Assembly (NCBI GenBank): GCA_030295235.1
Contig: AP026162.1
Coordinates: 744,001-808,000 of the forward strand
Reading direction: 5' to 3'
Length of the DNA: 64,000 nt
Source: Fistulifera solaris
Taxonomy: Eukaryota; Bacillariophyta; Bacillariophyceae; Naviculales; Stauroneidaceae
The notes under the pieces: model-generated
What the model was told of the DNA's origin: nothing
The model's input: the letters and a program-made list of their open reading frames with translations, nothing else
Database searches by the model: none
Program-made: the position numbers and the translations under genes
In this document: piece after piece, positions 9,304-23,100 of the stretch
How the letters are laid out: the number at the start of each line of letters is the position of its first letter
Position numbering within the stretch: the stretch's first letter is position 1

Positions 9304-12300
9304 ATGAACGTCCCTACCTTGCTTAGACGGTTTGATGCCACCTTGGATTGGCTCACCGCGGTTACGCCAGAGGGTTATCTCGAGGATGAGTCGCAAAGCT
9401 TCTATTCATCGCGTCGTCCACATCAGTTCAAGTCGAGGCGTCGATTGCGACAAAGATTCGACGACAACTCTCCTACAATCAGAATTATACATGAAAGGAT
9501 AGTGAAGCCTGTGAATGAGGTGACTGTTGGGGGCAATTTGCAAGAATGCTTATCCGACATGACTTTCATTGAGCATGAAGGGGATTTTCAGGAGGATCAT
9601 CAGTTTTCGCCAAAAATGACACCAAGGACGATGCCTCGGCGCAATAAATACACGATTACGAGAAGAAACAGGTCTGACCGAGCAAACGAGCGCCCTTGGA
9701 CACCAGATAGCATTTCGAGTCCATCGAACTCGTCCGACTCCTTTTACGCAACAACGACAAGTACATTCCAACTAGCCAAAAGGCATCCGCAAAACAGTCA
9801 TGTAGAGAAACACGATGGTGTGGGATGCGGACGGCTCCGCGTCGTCGAAGATCGGCACCCTCTGATTTGTCTCGACGAAAAGATTACGACGTTTCTTTCA
9901 TTAGGGACGACATGTCGCAAATTTCCGCAAAGCGAAAAGAATCTCGAAAATTGCTTTCCAGGGAACAAATGAACTATAATTTACACAATTTACACAATCA
10001 TCACCCCGTTCGATTAAAAGAGACTCGTGAGAACGATGAAGAGTGCGAAAAACGACAGGAAAGTCTACGCCGACGCCGCCGAAAACTTCTCTCCGTGTCC
10101 GTTGATCTTCCAAATACAGATCCCGTCTATAGTCGCCATGATACTCCCGTCAGTAAGAACAGGGCACTGACTACGGAGCATGTCAGTCATCATATTCAAA
10201 AATTTGGTGAATGCATGGATCCAAATAGTGACCTTGGTATGTTTGCGTATGAGCTCCAAAATTCTTTGGGTACAAGCTTTTCGGAAGAGGAGCTTGGGGT
10301 ACCTGGTCTTGCGTGCAAGGCGCACAACAAGCAAAACGCGATATGTGGAACAATAGATGATACCGCGAATAATGGTACTTTGTTTGGCGATGAGATCTGT
10401 GCTCGTCTATCGGGGACTCTCGCGACCGCAATCGACGGAGTAAACGCCTGCTTTCACCGACGCTCTGCCGCGAAAAGCCGACGCCCGTCCTCATCGTACA
10501 TATTACCCGAATATAGCCAAGAGATGAGATGGCCCATGACGCACTCTCAGCTCGAAGAAATTTGGGGCGATGAGATTAGTATGCTTCGATTGAATGGTGG
10601 TGTATCTTCGTACGACCGGAGAGATGGAAAAGAGACTGTAGCATCATTGTCACCCAGAAGCGACCGTGAACAACCACCGCAATACACGTCTGCATATTTC
10701 GACTATGTCACAATCAAAGACATCCCTTTTGTACAGGGAATGGATGTCGCTGTTGCTCCAACATGCTACATACCAACAACCAATGAACCGCAACAAACGA
10801 TGGCCGACACAAAACCAGAAGAGCCCCCGTGTCTTCAGCCGAAACGACATGTTCAAAGTCATGTGCACCAGTGACAAACGTGTCAGTCGAATGCTCATCC
10901 CAGGGAGCGTCGATCCTGATTCAGACGCCAAGCAGTAACACCGGTTCGAAATCCGACCGAGGAAATGAAAGTACGGTACGGAATAATGTTGAAACCCGAC
11001 TTCAGGGAGAACTTGTCGGTAGGGGTGAAGAATTCACATCAAAGTGCATAGACAATGAAGGCAAAACGATAAGTTCGCTTGGCATTAGCAACTGCGATGA
11101 GAATAAAGACAATGAAACTCAAAGCAAGCAACAGGAATACTCGCAAAGAGATCCGCCAACAAGTACCTTAGATTTTGAGACGTTAGACAGCTGTTCGGAC
11201 AAGATGGCGTTGCCATCAAATTCACAGGAACTTGCTACTTTGCCAAACGTTCCAACTTCGGACGTTTCGTGCACGCTTCAACATAATTCGAAAATAGATC
11301 CGCCAACAACATCAATTGAAATCGATCCTCGAGAAAACAGTGTGGACAGTACTGCTCCGTCACCGAAAGTACAGGACGCTGTTTCGTTACAAAACAGGTC
11401 TTCTTCGGATTACTCTGGTGATTTGAAGGAGGCAGCGATAGATGAATGCGTTTTGAATGGAAGAATAGCAAACACGCCGAAAGAACCGACTGAGACTTCA
11501 CCACTTCATAAAGATCTTCATGCTTCTGATTTGCAAGCCAACCCTAGTGATTTTTGGGATGGTGAAATCGAATTCATAGAGCATTCTAGTGCTTCCGTCA
11601 GACGCCAAAAGAGCGCTTTGAACAAGTATGCCAGTAAGACTCTCCACGAACGGTCGCACTATTCTTCTGGGGCATCAAAAGACCAAACTACAAGTGAGAA
11701 AATTGGTAGCGAGAAAAATCTAGACCTTACTCAGTTACTCTCGTGTTCCGTGGAGGTAGAAAGGTCAGTGGAACAGCTTCGACTACAACAAGATATAGAC
11801 CACTCAGATGACGCAAAAGTGAACGAAGACTTGTTACGCCTTGCTGATGAAACGAGAGCTTGTGCTAGTAATTCAGCAGGCGATGATCAAGAACTAGAAC
11901 ATATTGAAATTGTTCATGTGGAGGAAAGCTTCGACCAAGGGGACTTCTTCCAGTCAGGCGAGACCAATGGTATAATTTTTGCTGCTCCCCACGCGGGCGT
12001 GATCGAAGACGTTTTCGCTCTATTAGGAGAAGGAAATGAGAGAGATCATGTTGATGCAACGGACAATTTCAACGAAATATCATCGGTAGACGAGTCTCGT
12101 TCTCCTAAATCTCTTTACGAACCTTGCGTTGAAGACGTCAGTGAAAGTTCGTCTATCAATGTGGACGACTATTCCGCTACATTCCTTGGAGTTATTCCGG
12201 GAAAAATTCCCACTTACTCTAAAAAAAGCAAAAATAGTTACTGCTAATGAAGCAAATGATGAGCAGGCTGATAAGAAAAGCTATTTTGCTTCTGCTAAGT

Positions 12301-14834
12301 CAAGCTTGGCTACCGATGTGCAATCAACGAAAACTGATGACGAGTTCATTGGATATCATTCAGAGGCAGCGCGATTGGAGAATGCTATTAGAGCTGAGAC
12401 AAAGCTCTTAACGGATCAATCGGCTTTATCGCTTGTTCATGCTAATCCTCTGGCATCCTCCGTTCTGTTCTTTAAACCAACAATCAACGTCTTTGGTGGC
12501 GAATCTGGAGCGAATGACCTTGCAGCGTTGACTCGTGCATTCAGTAAATTGCCAGATGTATCATCAGGAAGATCAGACAGAGAAAAATCATTTGGTTCGC
12601 CATTTGAGTTTAATCGTCAAAACAACAGCAAGTCGAAAACCAACGAGCGCTGGTGCGGAACTTTCTGTGATAACGACGATGATTCGTTTACCAAGGAACT
12701 TTCTCGACTGGCTACCTCTGAGAGATTACTAAGGGAAGAGCTAGAATCTTTTCAAAGAAAACTTTCTAAAGCTAGCGAAACCAGAACCATTATTGATCTT
12801 TCGATGATCGATGACTCATATGGATCTACTTTTCCCACCAACAGTAATAAAGACCTATGGGATTGCAAATCTACAAATGGGTTTGCGTCAAATTCAGATA
12901 TGAAAACTCAAATCGGAAACCAAGGTAGACGAGTCTTCCACTCTTATCCAACGCAATTCGATAGCACAACGCAACGTGCGCCATTGACTGCTATTGTGCG
13001 AAACGAGAATCCTCCATACATCAGGCAGTGTACACAGCAACCTTTTCAATCTGCAAATCACATTAGCGCGAGCGATGGACGAGTCAACGCCAAAATCGAT
13101 TTACTTCGATCTCGTTTAAATCAGAAGCGGAGCGCTTTGCGAACCGCGATCGATTCACAAAGAATCGCCGGTCAAATGGATCATTTTGAACAGAAAGACA
13201 TCAGCCAATTAGATGATGCTGGAAGCACCATATCGTTTACATGGCATGAAAGTGCACAGTCTGTGGAAGAAATCTTGGAGAGCTCAGAAAATGATCCATT
13301 TGAGAATACTCCAGGATACTACGCAGGGAATGCTGTGAATATAGTTGCATCATATTCAAACTCCTTCAGGGAGTCTACATTACCTACAATCGACAATTCA
13401 GGAAGCCGATCGTCTAACTTATCCAGCTCATCTACCAGACGGCTAAAAAGCAACAACCAGTTTGGTCAGTTCTCCAGTCGACCTGAATCCGGAGATCATC
13501 TTACTGGAACGCACGATTTCCCTGAAGATGACTTGCTCGAGTTTCCACAGATTGAGGTAGCTTTGTCTCCTAACTCGCTTGAATTTACAACAGAAGATGG
13601 ACTGACATTTAAAGGAATCGAAATGTCTTCATTCCATTCCGGTATGAAATCGAGCGCTCTCTCGGATGTATGCTTTGATAAGTCAGAAGCAGAGACGGGG
13701 ACTTCGTCAACAGAAAACGATAACGATCCGGTTACGGAGAGCAAAGAAAGCAAGTCATCCGAAAGCAAGAGCTCCGGCTATATCAGCCTCTCCGATGATT
13801 CATCCAGCTTTCGGTTCTCTGAATCAGACGGAAGCAGACAGTTATCTCAACATATCACACCTCCAGGTGTGACCGCGACTAACTCGACAACAAGTTCATT
13901 ATCACTCCAGGAACATCTGCCTGTTTTCACTCGGCAAGAAGATTCAGTTGGAAGTCTTTCTTCGCGGCTTTCGCTCCTTACAATCGACTCTTCCAAAGCC
14001 GAGCAGATGCTTGTTTCGTACCGTGAATCACAACGCGGTCGGGATCCCCTAACAGTCAATCTTTTTCGAAAGGACTAACACCTTCACAGAAAACCAGTGT
14101 CGCCTCTTGTCACCGCCATGTTCGATTCGATCTACCGCTACTGTTAGAGCCAAAAATTTCCTACAATATATCATCGGATCTCGACGACGTCGATGCTTAC
14201 GTCCCAGGAAACAACGATGTTGTCACAGCTCCCTTTCTTTCCAGCCTATCGACGGGGCAAAGCACTAGCGACACAAAAGCAGACCCACCGGGCTGTCTTG
14301 AAAAAGATCCTGATGAATACCTGACAAGCGAGGCAGAATTTAAACCGTATGTTGTCCTGAACAGCTCTCATCCAACTGAAAACACACGGCTTTTTTAAGG
14401 CTGGAGCGAATGAGAAGGAAAAAGAAGCAGTACACAAAAGAAGATACTCTCGAAACGTCCGCAACGAGTTTCTTCGTGTGAAGCTCCAAGAGAAATGCGA
14501 ATTTCAGTTCCCTCCAAGAATACCTACCTAGACAAACTCAAGTTGTCGAAGGACCTGAGGAAATCAATTTTGTTGGGTCACAAAAAGAAATCCAAGCCTT
14601 TGTAATTGAAAAACACACTTGTTAACGCTAACAAAGACACATTGCTTTCAGTTCCTTAACCGCCGTTCACCAGCAAGCTTACTGTGCCGCTCTAGTTTCT
14701 GTACTAGTTTCGTGTATCAGAGTCACCGGCTTGAATATATCCTCGGGGAACGAGACCCCCGCCCTCGTCCTCGTGCGGGAAGGGGAAGTACGAACAAACC
14801 TCCCGCACGGCCCAGACCAAAGCGGCTAGCGTAA
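9304..14834 (+). CDS. Large Ser/Asp/Glu-rich disordered protein, unknown function, coding frame interrupted several times
   Basis: Coding-like sequence runs for 5.5 kb but moves between frames. Open stretches lie at 9304-9972, 9825-10874, 10829-12247 and 12129-14078. Coding-like text continues to about 14600 in further frames and to 14834 with a basic tail (ERDPRPRPRAGRG). Changes fall at or near short runs: GGG at 9822, C5 at 10824, A7 at 12221, CCCC/T5 near 14046-14066 and T6 at 14391. The protein, of order 1700-1800 residues, is low in complexity and rich in Ser, Asp, Glu and Asn. It has two possible coiled coils (near RLATSERLLREELESFQRKL and VNAKIDLLRSRLNQKRSALR). I recognise no domain. 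It could be a decaying gene or an intact gene with miscalled run lengths; the same pattern in conserved genes of this window favours the latter. Confidence 0.5.
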
Positions 14835-15490
14835 GAAAGGAAGAGCTTTTAAACACAATAATTCAAAATGTCCGTCTGCACCAAAACAAGGACCACCGTA
14901 GCGGCTATAGTCCAAAGTGTGTACTCATCTCATCTAAGACTGAAATTCAGTCATGAATAAAATTTCTTTGGAGCAACAAGGCAACAATGCTGCCAACAAC
15001 TCTTTCGTTTAGCAAACTTTCTTAAACTGAATTCGTCGCTCTCTAGAGTGCATTTCAATAGTCTTCAGCACCGTTTTCTTTAATGTAGTCTACATGCCTT
15101 GATATTTGTACGTCGAAAAGCCTGCGAAATGTGTCGTCATACTTTACTAACAATAAGTGTTGTCCGGATTTCGCCGCGAGTGCACTTCAGTCTTCAGTCT
15201 TCAGTCATGAATCAGTTTATTACGATATCGTCCGTGATATTTACTATAAGCCCAAAGTGTTGTCGCGCGAGTCAACGAAAACAGAGGTTGTTTTTTACAT
15301 ATGGGCTACTCGCGAAATCGTCGCCGTTATCGCCTTTTGATGGTCGCGTGTACTGCTTTGTATCGGAGGGACGAAAATGAAATAATCTCGTTCCACTTTT
15401 TGTGAAGAAAATTTTTCTCGCCATCAAAAGACGCATCGAACATCGAACTGAACGAACGACTTTGTGATCTGTTTTATTGTGATACAAACC
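14835..15490. other. Intergenic region with two CAGTCATGA repeat copies
   Basis: About 650 bases between two frame-interrupted genes. It carries ACTGAAATTCAGTCATGAAT at 14938 and a small tandem series CTTCAG-TCTTCAG-TCTTCAGTCATGA at 15186-15211. No gene is evident. Confidence 0.5.
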
Positions 15491-17570
15491 ATGAATTTAC
15501 AAGAACCAAGAGCATTCACACGAAGAGAAAAAAGCCCACAAAAGCAAGCTGCGTATCGACCCTTCGGAAAGCGCCGGTTTAAAGCCTATCGAGGTCCGCG
15601 TGGAGCGCCTTATTACAATTCTGTCAAGCTTTGAGGAATCAACAATCGACTCTTCAAACGCATTTAGTATCGGATCAAGCTTTTCTGAAGACAGCTATGA
15701 GTCCTTAGGTGTTATTACTCAACTGGAAGATTTCATTGTGAGAGAAATCGGTAATGTGCTGGATGGTTCTATGGACAACGACGATGACTATTCTCAAACT
15801 GGATATTGGACTCGCGCCGCCTTCAGTCAAGACTTTAGTGTATTGCCTTCAAAGCATAAAATAGTAAAGTCCGAGGAATGGAAGCGAAAGACAGGCGGGA
15901 CCGTTGAAGAAATCCTTGCTTGCTCGACCAACGACAGTTTTTCCCTGGTGCCAGTGGATATTCCTCTCGTTCAGAATCGCCGAAAAAAAGAACTTGATCA
16001 GGAAAACAAAAAGAGGCTGTAATATCCAAAAAGCCACTACCTCAGTCGGCTCAAAATGGCAAAAGCAAAGTTAAGAACAACAAGGATTGCTGCCAACAAA
16101 AGATTTTCTCAAAGAGATCCAAACGAACAATCTGCTCACCACTGACATCCGATACAAACTTACGTCCGCATCGTGTGGGGGACAGAACAGGTGCATTGAA
16201 TCTCAAGGTGTTCGCAAGTCGCAATCGAATGTGTCACAAAGTGTTCGAAAAAGAGCGATACGACCGGTCTATCAAATTTCTTCCAGGACAATATGACATT
16301 CCACGGGCCGGGGCATGATGATCAAACCGATAATTCTGTAAATTCTGTCGCACTAGAGTCTGAAATGAACAGGAACCCAGCCAGAGAATTCCACGTCGAT
16401 GAAAATCTCAAGGAAACTACTGACCACCAGCACTATGCCGCAGACTTGAGTCCAAATGAAACGATAGCTGAAAACAACCAGGAGCAAAATATTGCGCTGA
16501 TTGCTGGAGCAGATAGCGATAACCCCATGACGAGCGATTGTCAGCACAATCGATGTGCAGAAGAAGCGGGACCTAGTTGCAAGCGGTTGCAAGGACACAT
16601 AATGAAGAATCGAAGAAGCCTCAAATTGATGACGTCTAAATTTCAATCTATCATCGCGACACTTGAATCGCGAAAGAAGACGAGTGACTGGAAGATAAAG
16701 CTATTCAAAGGGTCTGATCGAGCGAAAAGGCACATTGATATTTCGAAATCCGCAGAAGAAGATGGAGATGTTGGACCTCGTAGCGTCAGTGAAACCAATT
16801 GCGCTGACAATAGTCTTCCAACCGTTCCTAGCTCTGTACCGCCAAATAAATCTCTCCGGCTTGGAAGCGAAAAGAATCCCAATGAAGAGTGCCCTTCTTC
16901 TAACAATGCTGAAGCAAACAAGAATCAAAAAGCATTCTTAGTCGATGACAACCTCGCGATTGCCATACCGGTCACACCAATAGAATCGTTGCAAACGAGT
17001 ATCATTGATCAAGGCTCGCTCCTTGAGCTTGGTCAGGAAGTCGTGGGTGAATTCGAACGTTCGATTGTTACCCCGAAAAGAAATCTGGGGGACTTATTGC
17101 GGCGTCCTTTCCGTAAATCACAGGATGGTACTCACCCGGAACATGCTTATAAGAGAGAAACTTTGATCGAGGCGAATGTAGAACCAGCAGCGGGTTGCCA
17201 GAATGAGACAAACAACGAAAGAAAATGTCACGAGAACGGAAGTTCTTCCAGTAACTCGTTAGGCACTGAATCCACCAAATCTCTACGTAAAAGTTTTTCT
17301 GGATCGGCGAAACCAGAAAATCACCACCGAAGTAAGGTGATCTCGGTTGCTACGAAACGCGAGATCCAACGACTAATTAGTGATATGGCATCTCTGAAAA
17401 ACGTCGAAAGCTCAAAATTTGCCCTGAAGCCTTTGAAAGATATAGCTGTACGTGGCGGCACTATTCAGGAAGGCCCTAACAGTGATAACGCACGACAAAA
17501 GTCATACACTCTGTTTGGCGTCGCAGACGATTTCACCAATCTCTTTTCATGTCATTGTAAAGCTCAATAA
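15491..17570 (+). CDS. Ser-rich disordered protein, unknown function, frame interrupted
   Basis: Coding-like text starts at ATG 15491 (MNLQEPRAFTRREKSPQKQA) and moves to another frame near 15600 (ERLITILSSFEESTIDSSNA). It changes frame again at the A5 run 16008-16012, passing into VISKKPLPQSAQNGKSKVK, and at G4 16310-16313, then runs open to 17570. The implied product is about 690 residues, Ser/Asn/Glu-rich and basic in patches, with no domain I know. A short motif, VEEILACSTNDSF, resembles VEEILESSENDPF in the large gene just upstream, so the two may be related (weak evidence). All three frame changes lie near short runs of one base. The 3' end is 108 bases from the convergent MAP kinase gene. 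Confidence 0.5.
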
Positions 17571-17678
17571 CTACTTTGTACATTATCAATCCACAAACAC
17601 GCTTTATACGTTATAACTAGATTGAGCATAGGGAATATAAATCACGAATACAACTTTTACCTGCTGCAGCACAAGCTC

Positions 17679-19140
17679 TTATGGCTCACTGCGCGATCCT
17701 GTAGCATCGATGGCGATCACTCCCCTCGCCGGAGCAACAGGAAGGCATGATGGTCGAAAATCTGCAGCTTCTTTCCATATCAATTCCTGAAGTCGCAGAC
17801 GATGCAGCTTTTCGTTTTCGAACGAAAAGTCAAAAGGGAGTTTTGAGACTACTTCCTCGTCAGCGTTGTGCAAAGAAGAGAAGAACGGATGTTCGAGCGA
17901 TTCTGCTACCGATACTCTTTTCTGGGGATGAATCTCAAGCATTTTTCGCATGATATTTAACGCGTCAGGAGGGGCTGCAGAGAACTGGGACGAGAATGGC
18001 TGCGGCGCTTTGTCAGGGAGCTTCTTCATAAAGCGTTTAGCCTTTTCAGATGTAACAAAGTCAAGACTTGACTCGTCTAATTTTCCCAGCTTTTCGCAAA
18101 TAATAGTCAACTGCAAGTAAGGTGTCAGGTACCATGTCTTATCAGCAATACACATCATCGAAAAAAAGATGAAAGCTCACCTGATCGATGTAGTCATCAC
18201 CGGGAAAGTAAGGCTTTCGTAGGATCAACTCAGCGAAGATACAACCGACGCTCCAAACGTCTACTGGATAAGAGTATTCATGACAGGCGAGCATTATTTC
18301 AGGGGCCCGATACCAGCGGGTGACAACATATTCCGTCAGGAACATGGTCGACGCGCGATCTCCGTCATCCTCATCGTGAAGCCCACGAGCCAGCCCGAAG
18401 TCACAGATCTTCAAATCGCAGTTTGAGTTGACTAAAAGGTTGCTAGGCTTCAAATCTCTGTGAATGACTCTGCACGAATGGATATACTTCAATCCACGGA
18501 GCACCTGATAGACGAAATATTGGACATGATCAATGGAAAGCTTCTGCTTCGAATAAATGATCCGGTGGAGATCTGTTTCCATAAGATCAGTAACAAGGTA
18601 GACGTCTCTAAAGTCTTCAAGGTACTGCACATTTGGAGGCATCATGTCAACCAGTTGGACAATGTTTTCGTGACGCATGTGCTTAAGCAATTTGATTTCA
18701 CGAAGAATGCGCTTAGCATCGATTTCATCTGAAAAAGCCTTCGGAACCATCTTGATCGCACAGTTCTTGTCGGTCTTTGAGTCTTTGGCCGAAATTACCA
18801 CGCCGTACGCACCCGAACCAATGGTCCTGATCATGGTGTAGCGTTCGTCCACTGTGAACGTGTGTTTGCCAGCTGGGAACGAATGAGATCGATAGGGCTC
18901 CCCACTGGTAGAAGTAACGGTTGGCTCCAATCCTTCACCGCTTCCACCTCGCGACATAATGACTTCCATGCCGACTTCCGATGCATCGTCGCCTTGGTCT
19001 GTCGAGTAGCTAATAGTTGCCGAAGTAGTGGTCGCTGTCGCCAGAGTGTGATGATCGTGATCAAATTCATCCGGAAGCTTTTTATTCAAGCCGAACTTTT
19101 TATTCATCTCACGAGAATGCTTGTGCAAAGCATTTGACAT
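17679..19140 (-). CDS. ERK-type mitogen-activated protein kinase (TEY)
   Basis: Two exons, 18181-19140 and 17679-18110, joined over a 70-nt intron (GTGAGC...TTGCAG) between Gln and Leu of DQLTIICEKLGKL. The kinase core has GSGAYGVV, the catalytic Lys in CAIKMVPK, HRDLKPSNLLVN, DFGLA and the activation loop FLTEYVVTRWYRAPE. The TEY dual phosphorylation site marks the ERK branch; upstream MAPKKs would activate it. The MAPK insert region follows in exon 2. The only in-frame ATG before the kinase is at 19140, giving 463 residues. However, the frame stays open and coding-like back to about 19461, beginning at GTG with a stop just beyond, so an upstream exon probably supplies the true start. That part is Ser/Arg-rich. 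Confidence 0.9.
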
Positions 19141-19461
19141 GACTCCGTCCTTGGCAACAATGTCCTCTTCGCGGAGTGGCCCTGTCGTTTTGTCGATAGT
19201 TGGAGCGGTGTCGAACGTACCACCGCACGTTATAAAGGAGCCCTGCACTTTCTTTGTCCACTTTGCAATCTTTGAACTGAGACTGTATGAGCTGCACGCT
19301 TGCGCTTTTTGGAGGGGTGCCTGTTTTCCTCCAGCTGAAATGTTCGTTGTACTGTTGAGGAGGCCGCGACTGCCGCTGCTACTTGTGCGTGCGCGGGAGC
19401 CACGGCTCTGGACGGAATACTCGTTGACAGTAATCTTAATGGTTTGAGTCTCGAAACGCAC

Positions 19462-20174
19462 AGATCTAGTCTACGCGCTTCGGAATGCTGAAGAAGTTGA
19501 TGTCAATTAGCTGACGCGCGCAAGGAGTGTCAAGTCGGCGTTCGAATGCAGTGTTAGTGTTGGAATCTCAGATCCCCTGGTGGAGTAATCAATAGCCTTT
19601 TGATAAAAAGGAACCGTCTTAGACAACGACAAGAGATGGATGAACGATGTTTCTTTCGTGTCACTGTCACGGCATTTTGTTGCGTTTTGTTGTGCATGTA
19701 AGAGCTCTGCCGGCGCTCAATTAGACAGAAGGTGGAGCGATATGGCTTTTACTACTTAAGAAATGAAGATAGTCTGGGACCGATTTTCTTAAATATATTC
19801 CTTGTATAAAATGGCTATAAACACTGTCTGCTAAGCATAGAACAAGTACTGGGCCATACACACTCTCCCAGATTTACAGTACCGGTACGAGATGTCAAAA
19901 CTACATAGAATGACGCTTTCGCGATCTGTACTGTAAATTTTAAAGTACTTTCCAATACCGTTGTTGACCTCATTTTATACATAAGCTATTGAGTGCCACT
20001 ACGTTCTTGTTCCCTTAAACCTGGATTTTGTTATTGTTCGTCCTCGACCTTGACCGCATTGTGAATTGTGAGGCAACAACGAATGAATGAAACGAATGAA
20101 TTTAGTCAGCATTTCAGCCTTGATCATTGTAATTGATTACCCGAAAAACGATCGCGAGCGATAAAGGTTGCATT
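19462..20174. other. Divergent intergenic region between MAPK and RecQ genes
   Basis: About 710 bases upstream of two divergent genes. The only structure I see is an 11-bp perfect inverted repeat, ATTTACAGTAC at 19872 and GTACTGTAAAT at 19928, with a 45-base loop. The missing MAPK first exon may lie here. Confidence 0.5.
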
Positions 20175-23100
20175 ATGACATCACTACGAAATAATGTGGA
20201 ACACTGTCGTGACGAATATCGAAGGAAAGCTAACAGTAATGATGGGAGAAACGGACGCACCGCGGGCTTTGAGTATGCTGTACAAAAGGGAGGAATTAGT
20301 TTGGCTGAAAGGCGATGGAGAGAGCTTCGTAGACAGAAACATTCCTGTTTTTCGCTTCACAAGCCCACACCAAGCTCAAGTGGACGCTACCAGCCGGTTT
20401 TTAACCTTGAAAGCGTGTCGACGTTGATTGAACAACAAAGAAAAGAACATGCTTCCGACCCTCAATTGCTACCACAACAACCTACTCTTTCCACTTCTGA
20501 TCCGTCAATATTACAAAACACAGACCAGCAGCATGATCATGCCGCGGGTACCCCGATGAAGCGGATACGAAATCGACACAACGCTGTGTACGGCGAACAT
20601 CTACCTAATGCTTTCAATTCTCCAGCTTGCGCTGCAAAGGTTTTTGGCAAACAGTCTCTTCAAAATGAAGAAAGAAATGTCTGTCAAAGTCTGATTACAG
20701 CTGGTACAGGTCTTCTTAATGAGTCAAATTTGCTTGTTGGACGTGCGGCTACGTCGGCATCGATAGGTATGGATTCGAATTTGGACGACGATGGTGATCT
20801 TGATGACATCATCGCCAGCATTGACGAGGAGCAGATCATAGCCCAACAGCGCCTCCCACAAGCAACTAGAGAGCAAAGGAACGACGACTACTCATTTGAT
20901 TATGGTGTTGAATGCCAGGATGAGAATTTCGACACAACGTCACTTTCTCGATCGTCTACTGGACACAACTTCAAAATGCCCTTGAACCGCCCAATTAATA
21001 CGCCGCAAAATGCAGATGTGCCTGGATTTTCTTCGGCTTCAACACTTGTTGACTCTTATTATTCGAATAGGGTATTCGCTCCGAAACCTCCACCCAATGT
21101 TCCTCACTCGATCGATGGCCGCAGCAATTTCCCACAATCCAACTCAGGTATCAGTCCGTATCAAGAACGTGATCCTTCTCCCAATTTCGGTTCCTTTTCT
21201 AGCCTTGGTCAAACTCCGCTGTGTCCTGGCCACGGGGTGCCTTGTCGTATCTTAACTGCTAGAAGCGCTAATAACAACGGCCGAGAATTTTACAAGTGCT
21301 CCCTTCCCGAGGACCAGAAATGCGACTTTTTTCAATGGGTTGACGGAGTTGAGGGAAGCTCTTACCAGGCAGGTGGGAGCGTCTCGAGTGGGGGTGAAGT
21401 GAAGGATATGTACGCCGAGAATCGACGAAAATTTGGTCACCGTGAGTTCAGACCGGGACAGAAAAATGTCATTGAGAATGCTATCGCTGGCCGTGATGTT
21501 TTCGTCCTCATGCCGACCGGAGGAGGAAAGTCTCTTTGTTATCAATTGCCCGCATGGTGCTGCCCCGGACTAGCAGTTGTAATCTCGCCACTGTTGTCCC
21601 TAATACAGGATCAAGTGCAATCAATGACCAAGCTTGGTATTGAGTCAGTGTACTTAGCATCTTCGCAAGACTACGAGTCAGAGCAAGTCGCCATTACACG
21701 GCGTATCAACGAAACTACAGCGCACGGCGGTGTCAAGCTTTGTACCTCACACCTGAAAAGCTGAGTAACTCAACACACATGCAGTCCATGCTTCGGCGTC
21801 TTCATAGCCGCAACCTCATTAGTAGATTTGTGGTGGACGAGGCGCACTGTTTAAGCGACTGGGGTCATGACTTTCGTCCGGACTACAACAAATTGGGAAT
21901 GATCCGTAGCCAATATCCCGGAGTCCCAATTATGGCACTGACAGCGACGGCAAATGAGAAAGTTGTCAATGATGCGATCCGTGCGCTAGGAATGCAAAAT
22001 GAATACCGATATGTCTCCTCTTTCAACCGCCCAAATCTGCGATATGAAGTGCGAAAGAAAGATGGCAAAGTCATTGAAGAGATTGCTGATTATATTGCTG
22101 GTCGACCGAACGACTCGGGGGTAGTATACTGCCTGAGCCGAAAGGATTGCGAAAATCTGTCCGAGAAACTCGAGGAAATTGTGCGGAAGAAACCGAATTG
22201 CCACAGGTTGCGTGTTTCATTTTATCATGCAGAATTAGATGCTCGTGAACGCGAGCGGCGTCATCGTGATTGGAGCAACGGTTCCATCAGTGTCCTATGC
22301 GCGACAGTTGCGTTCGGTATGGGCATTGACAAACCGGACGTTCGGTATGTGATCCATTATTCAATGCCCAAATCAATCACTCATTATTATCAAGAGAGCG
22401 GAAGATCAGGCAGAGACGGCGATGTGGCTGACTGCATTCTCTATTATTCATACAAAGACATGCGGATTCTAGCCGCAATGATAGAGAAGTCTTCCAGCGA
22501 TCCCCATGGCCAAGCTACGCGTCGCAAAATCGACCAGTTGCATACATGCGTACGATACTGTGAAAATGACTTTGAATGCAGAAGAACTATGCAACTAGAG
22601 TTCTTCGGTGAAAAGTTTGATAGCTCGAAATGCAAAAAGACTTGTGACAACTGCATAGCTGGCAGGCAACCCGAACAGCGCGACCACACTGCCACTGCCC
22701 TCTCGATTATCCAGTTACTAACAAGCACGCTGAATCAGCGCCGCAATGGCGGAATAACCCTGAATCAACTTTCCGAGCTATTTCGCGGATCGAAGAATAA
22801 GCAGACGACACGGTTTCTTGATACGGATCGGTTAGCCAATTATGGAGCGGGCTCTAGTATCAAGAAAGGTGACCTGGATCGCATCATCCACGCAATGATT
22901 TTTGAAAGAATACTGATCGAGACAACTGTACAGAATAAAGGGGGCTTCGCTTCCGACTATGTTTCACTTGGCGAGTCAGCCTACCAGATTGAGAATGGCC
23001 AAAAGAAGTTCATTGTGAATTTCCCCCGAATTGAACCGACTGGCGTTGAGAACAAAGAGAAGGCTAAGAAGAAAAAAGCGACGAAAACGTCATCTCTTCC

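Noticed and set aside
9825-14078. Introns explaining the frame changes of the large Ser-rich gene
   Set aside because: Coding-like sequence continues right up to each change, and no GT-AG pair of normal length gives the correct phase without removing it.
21720-21764. Programmed -1 ribosomal frameshift in RecQ
   Set aside because: There is no slippery heptamer, and similar breaks occur in seven other families, which points to run-length errors.
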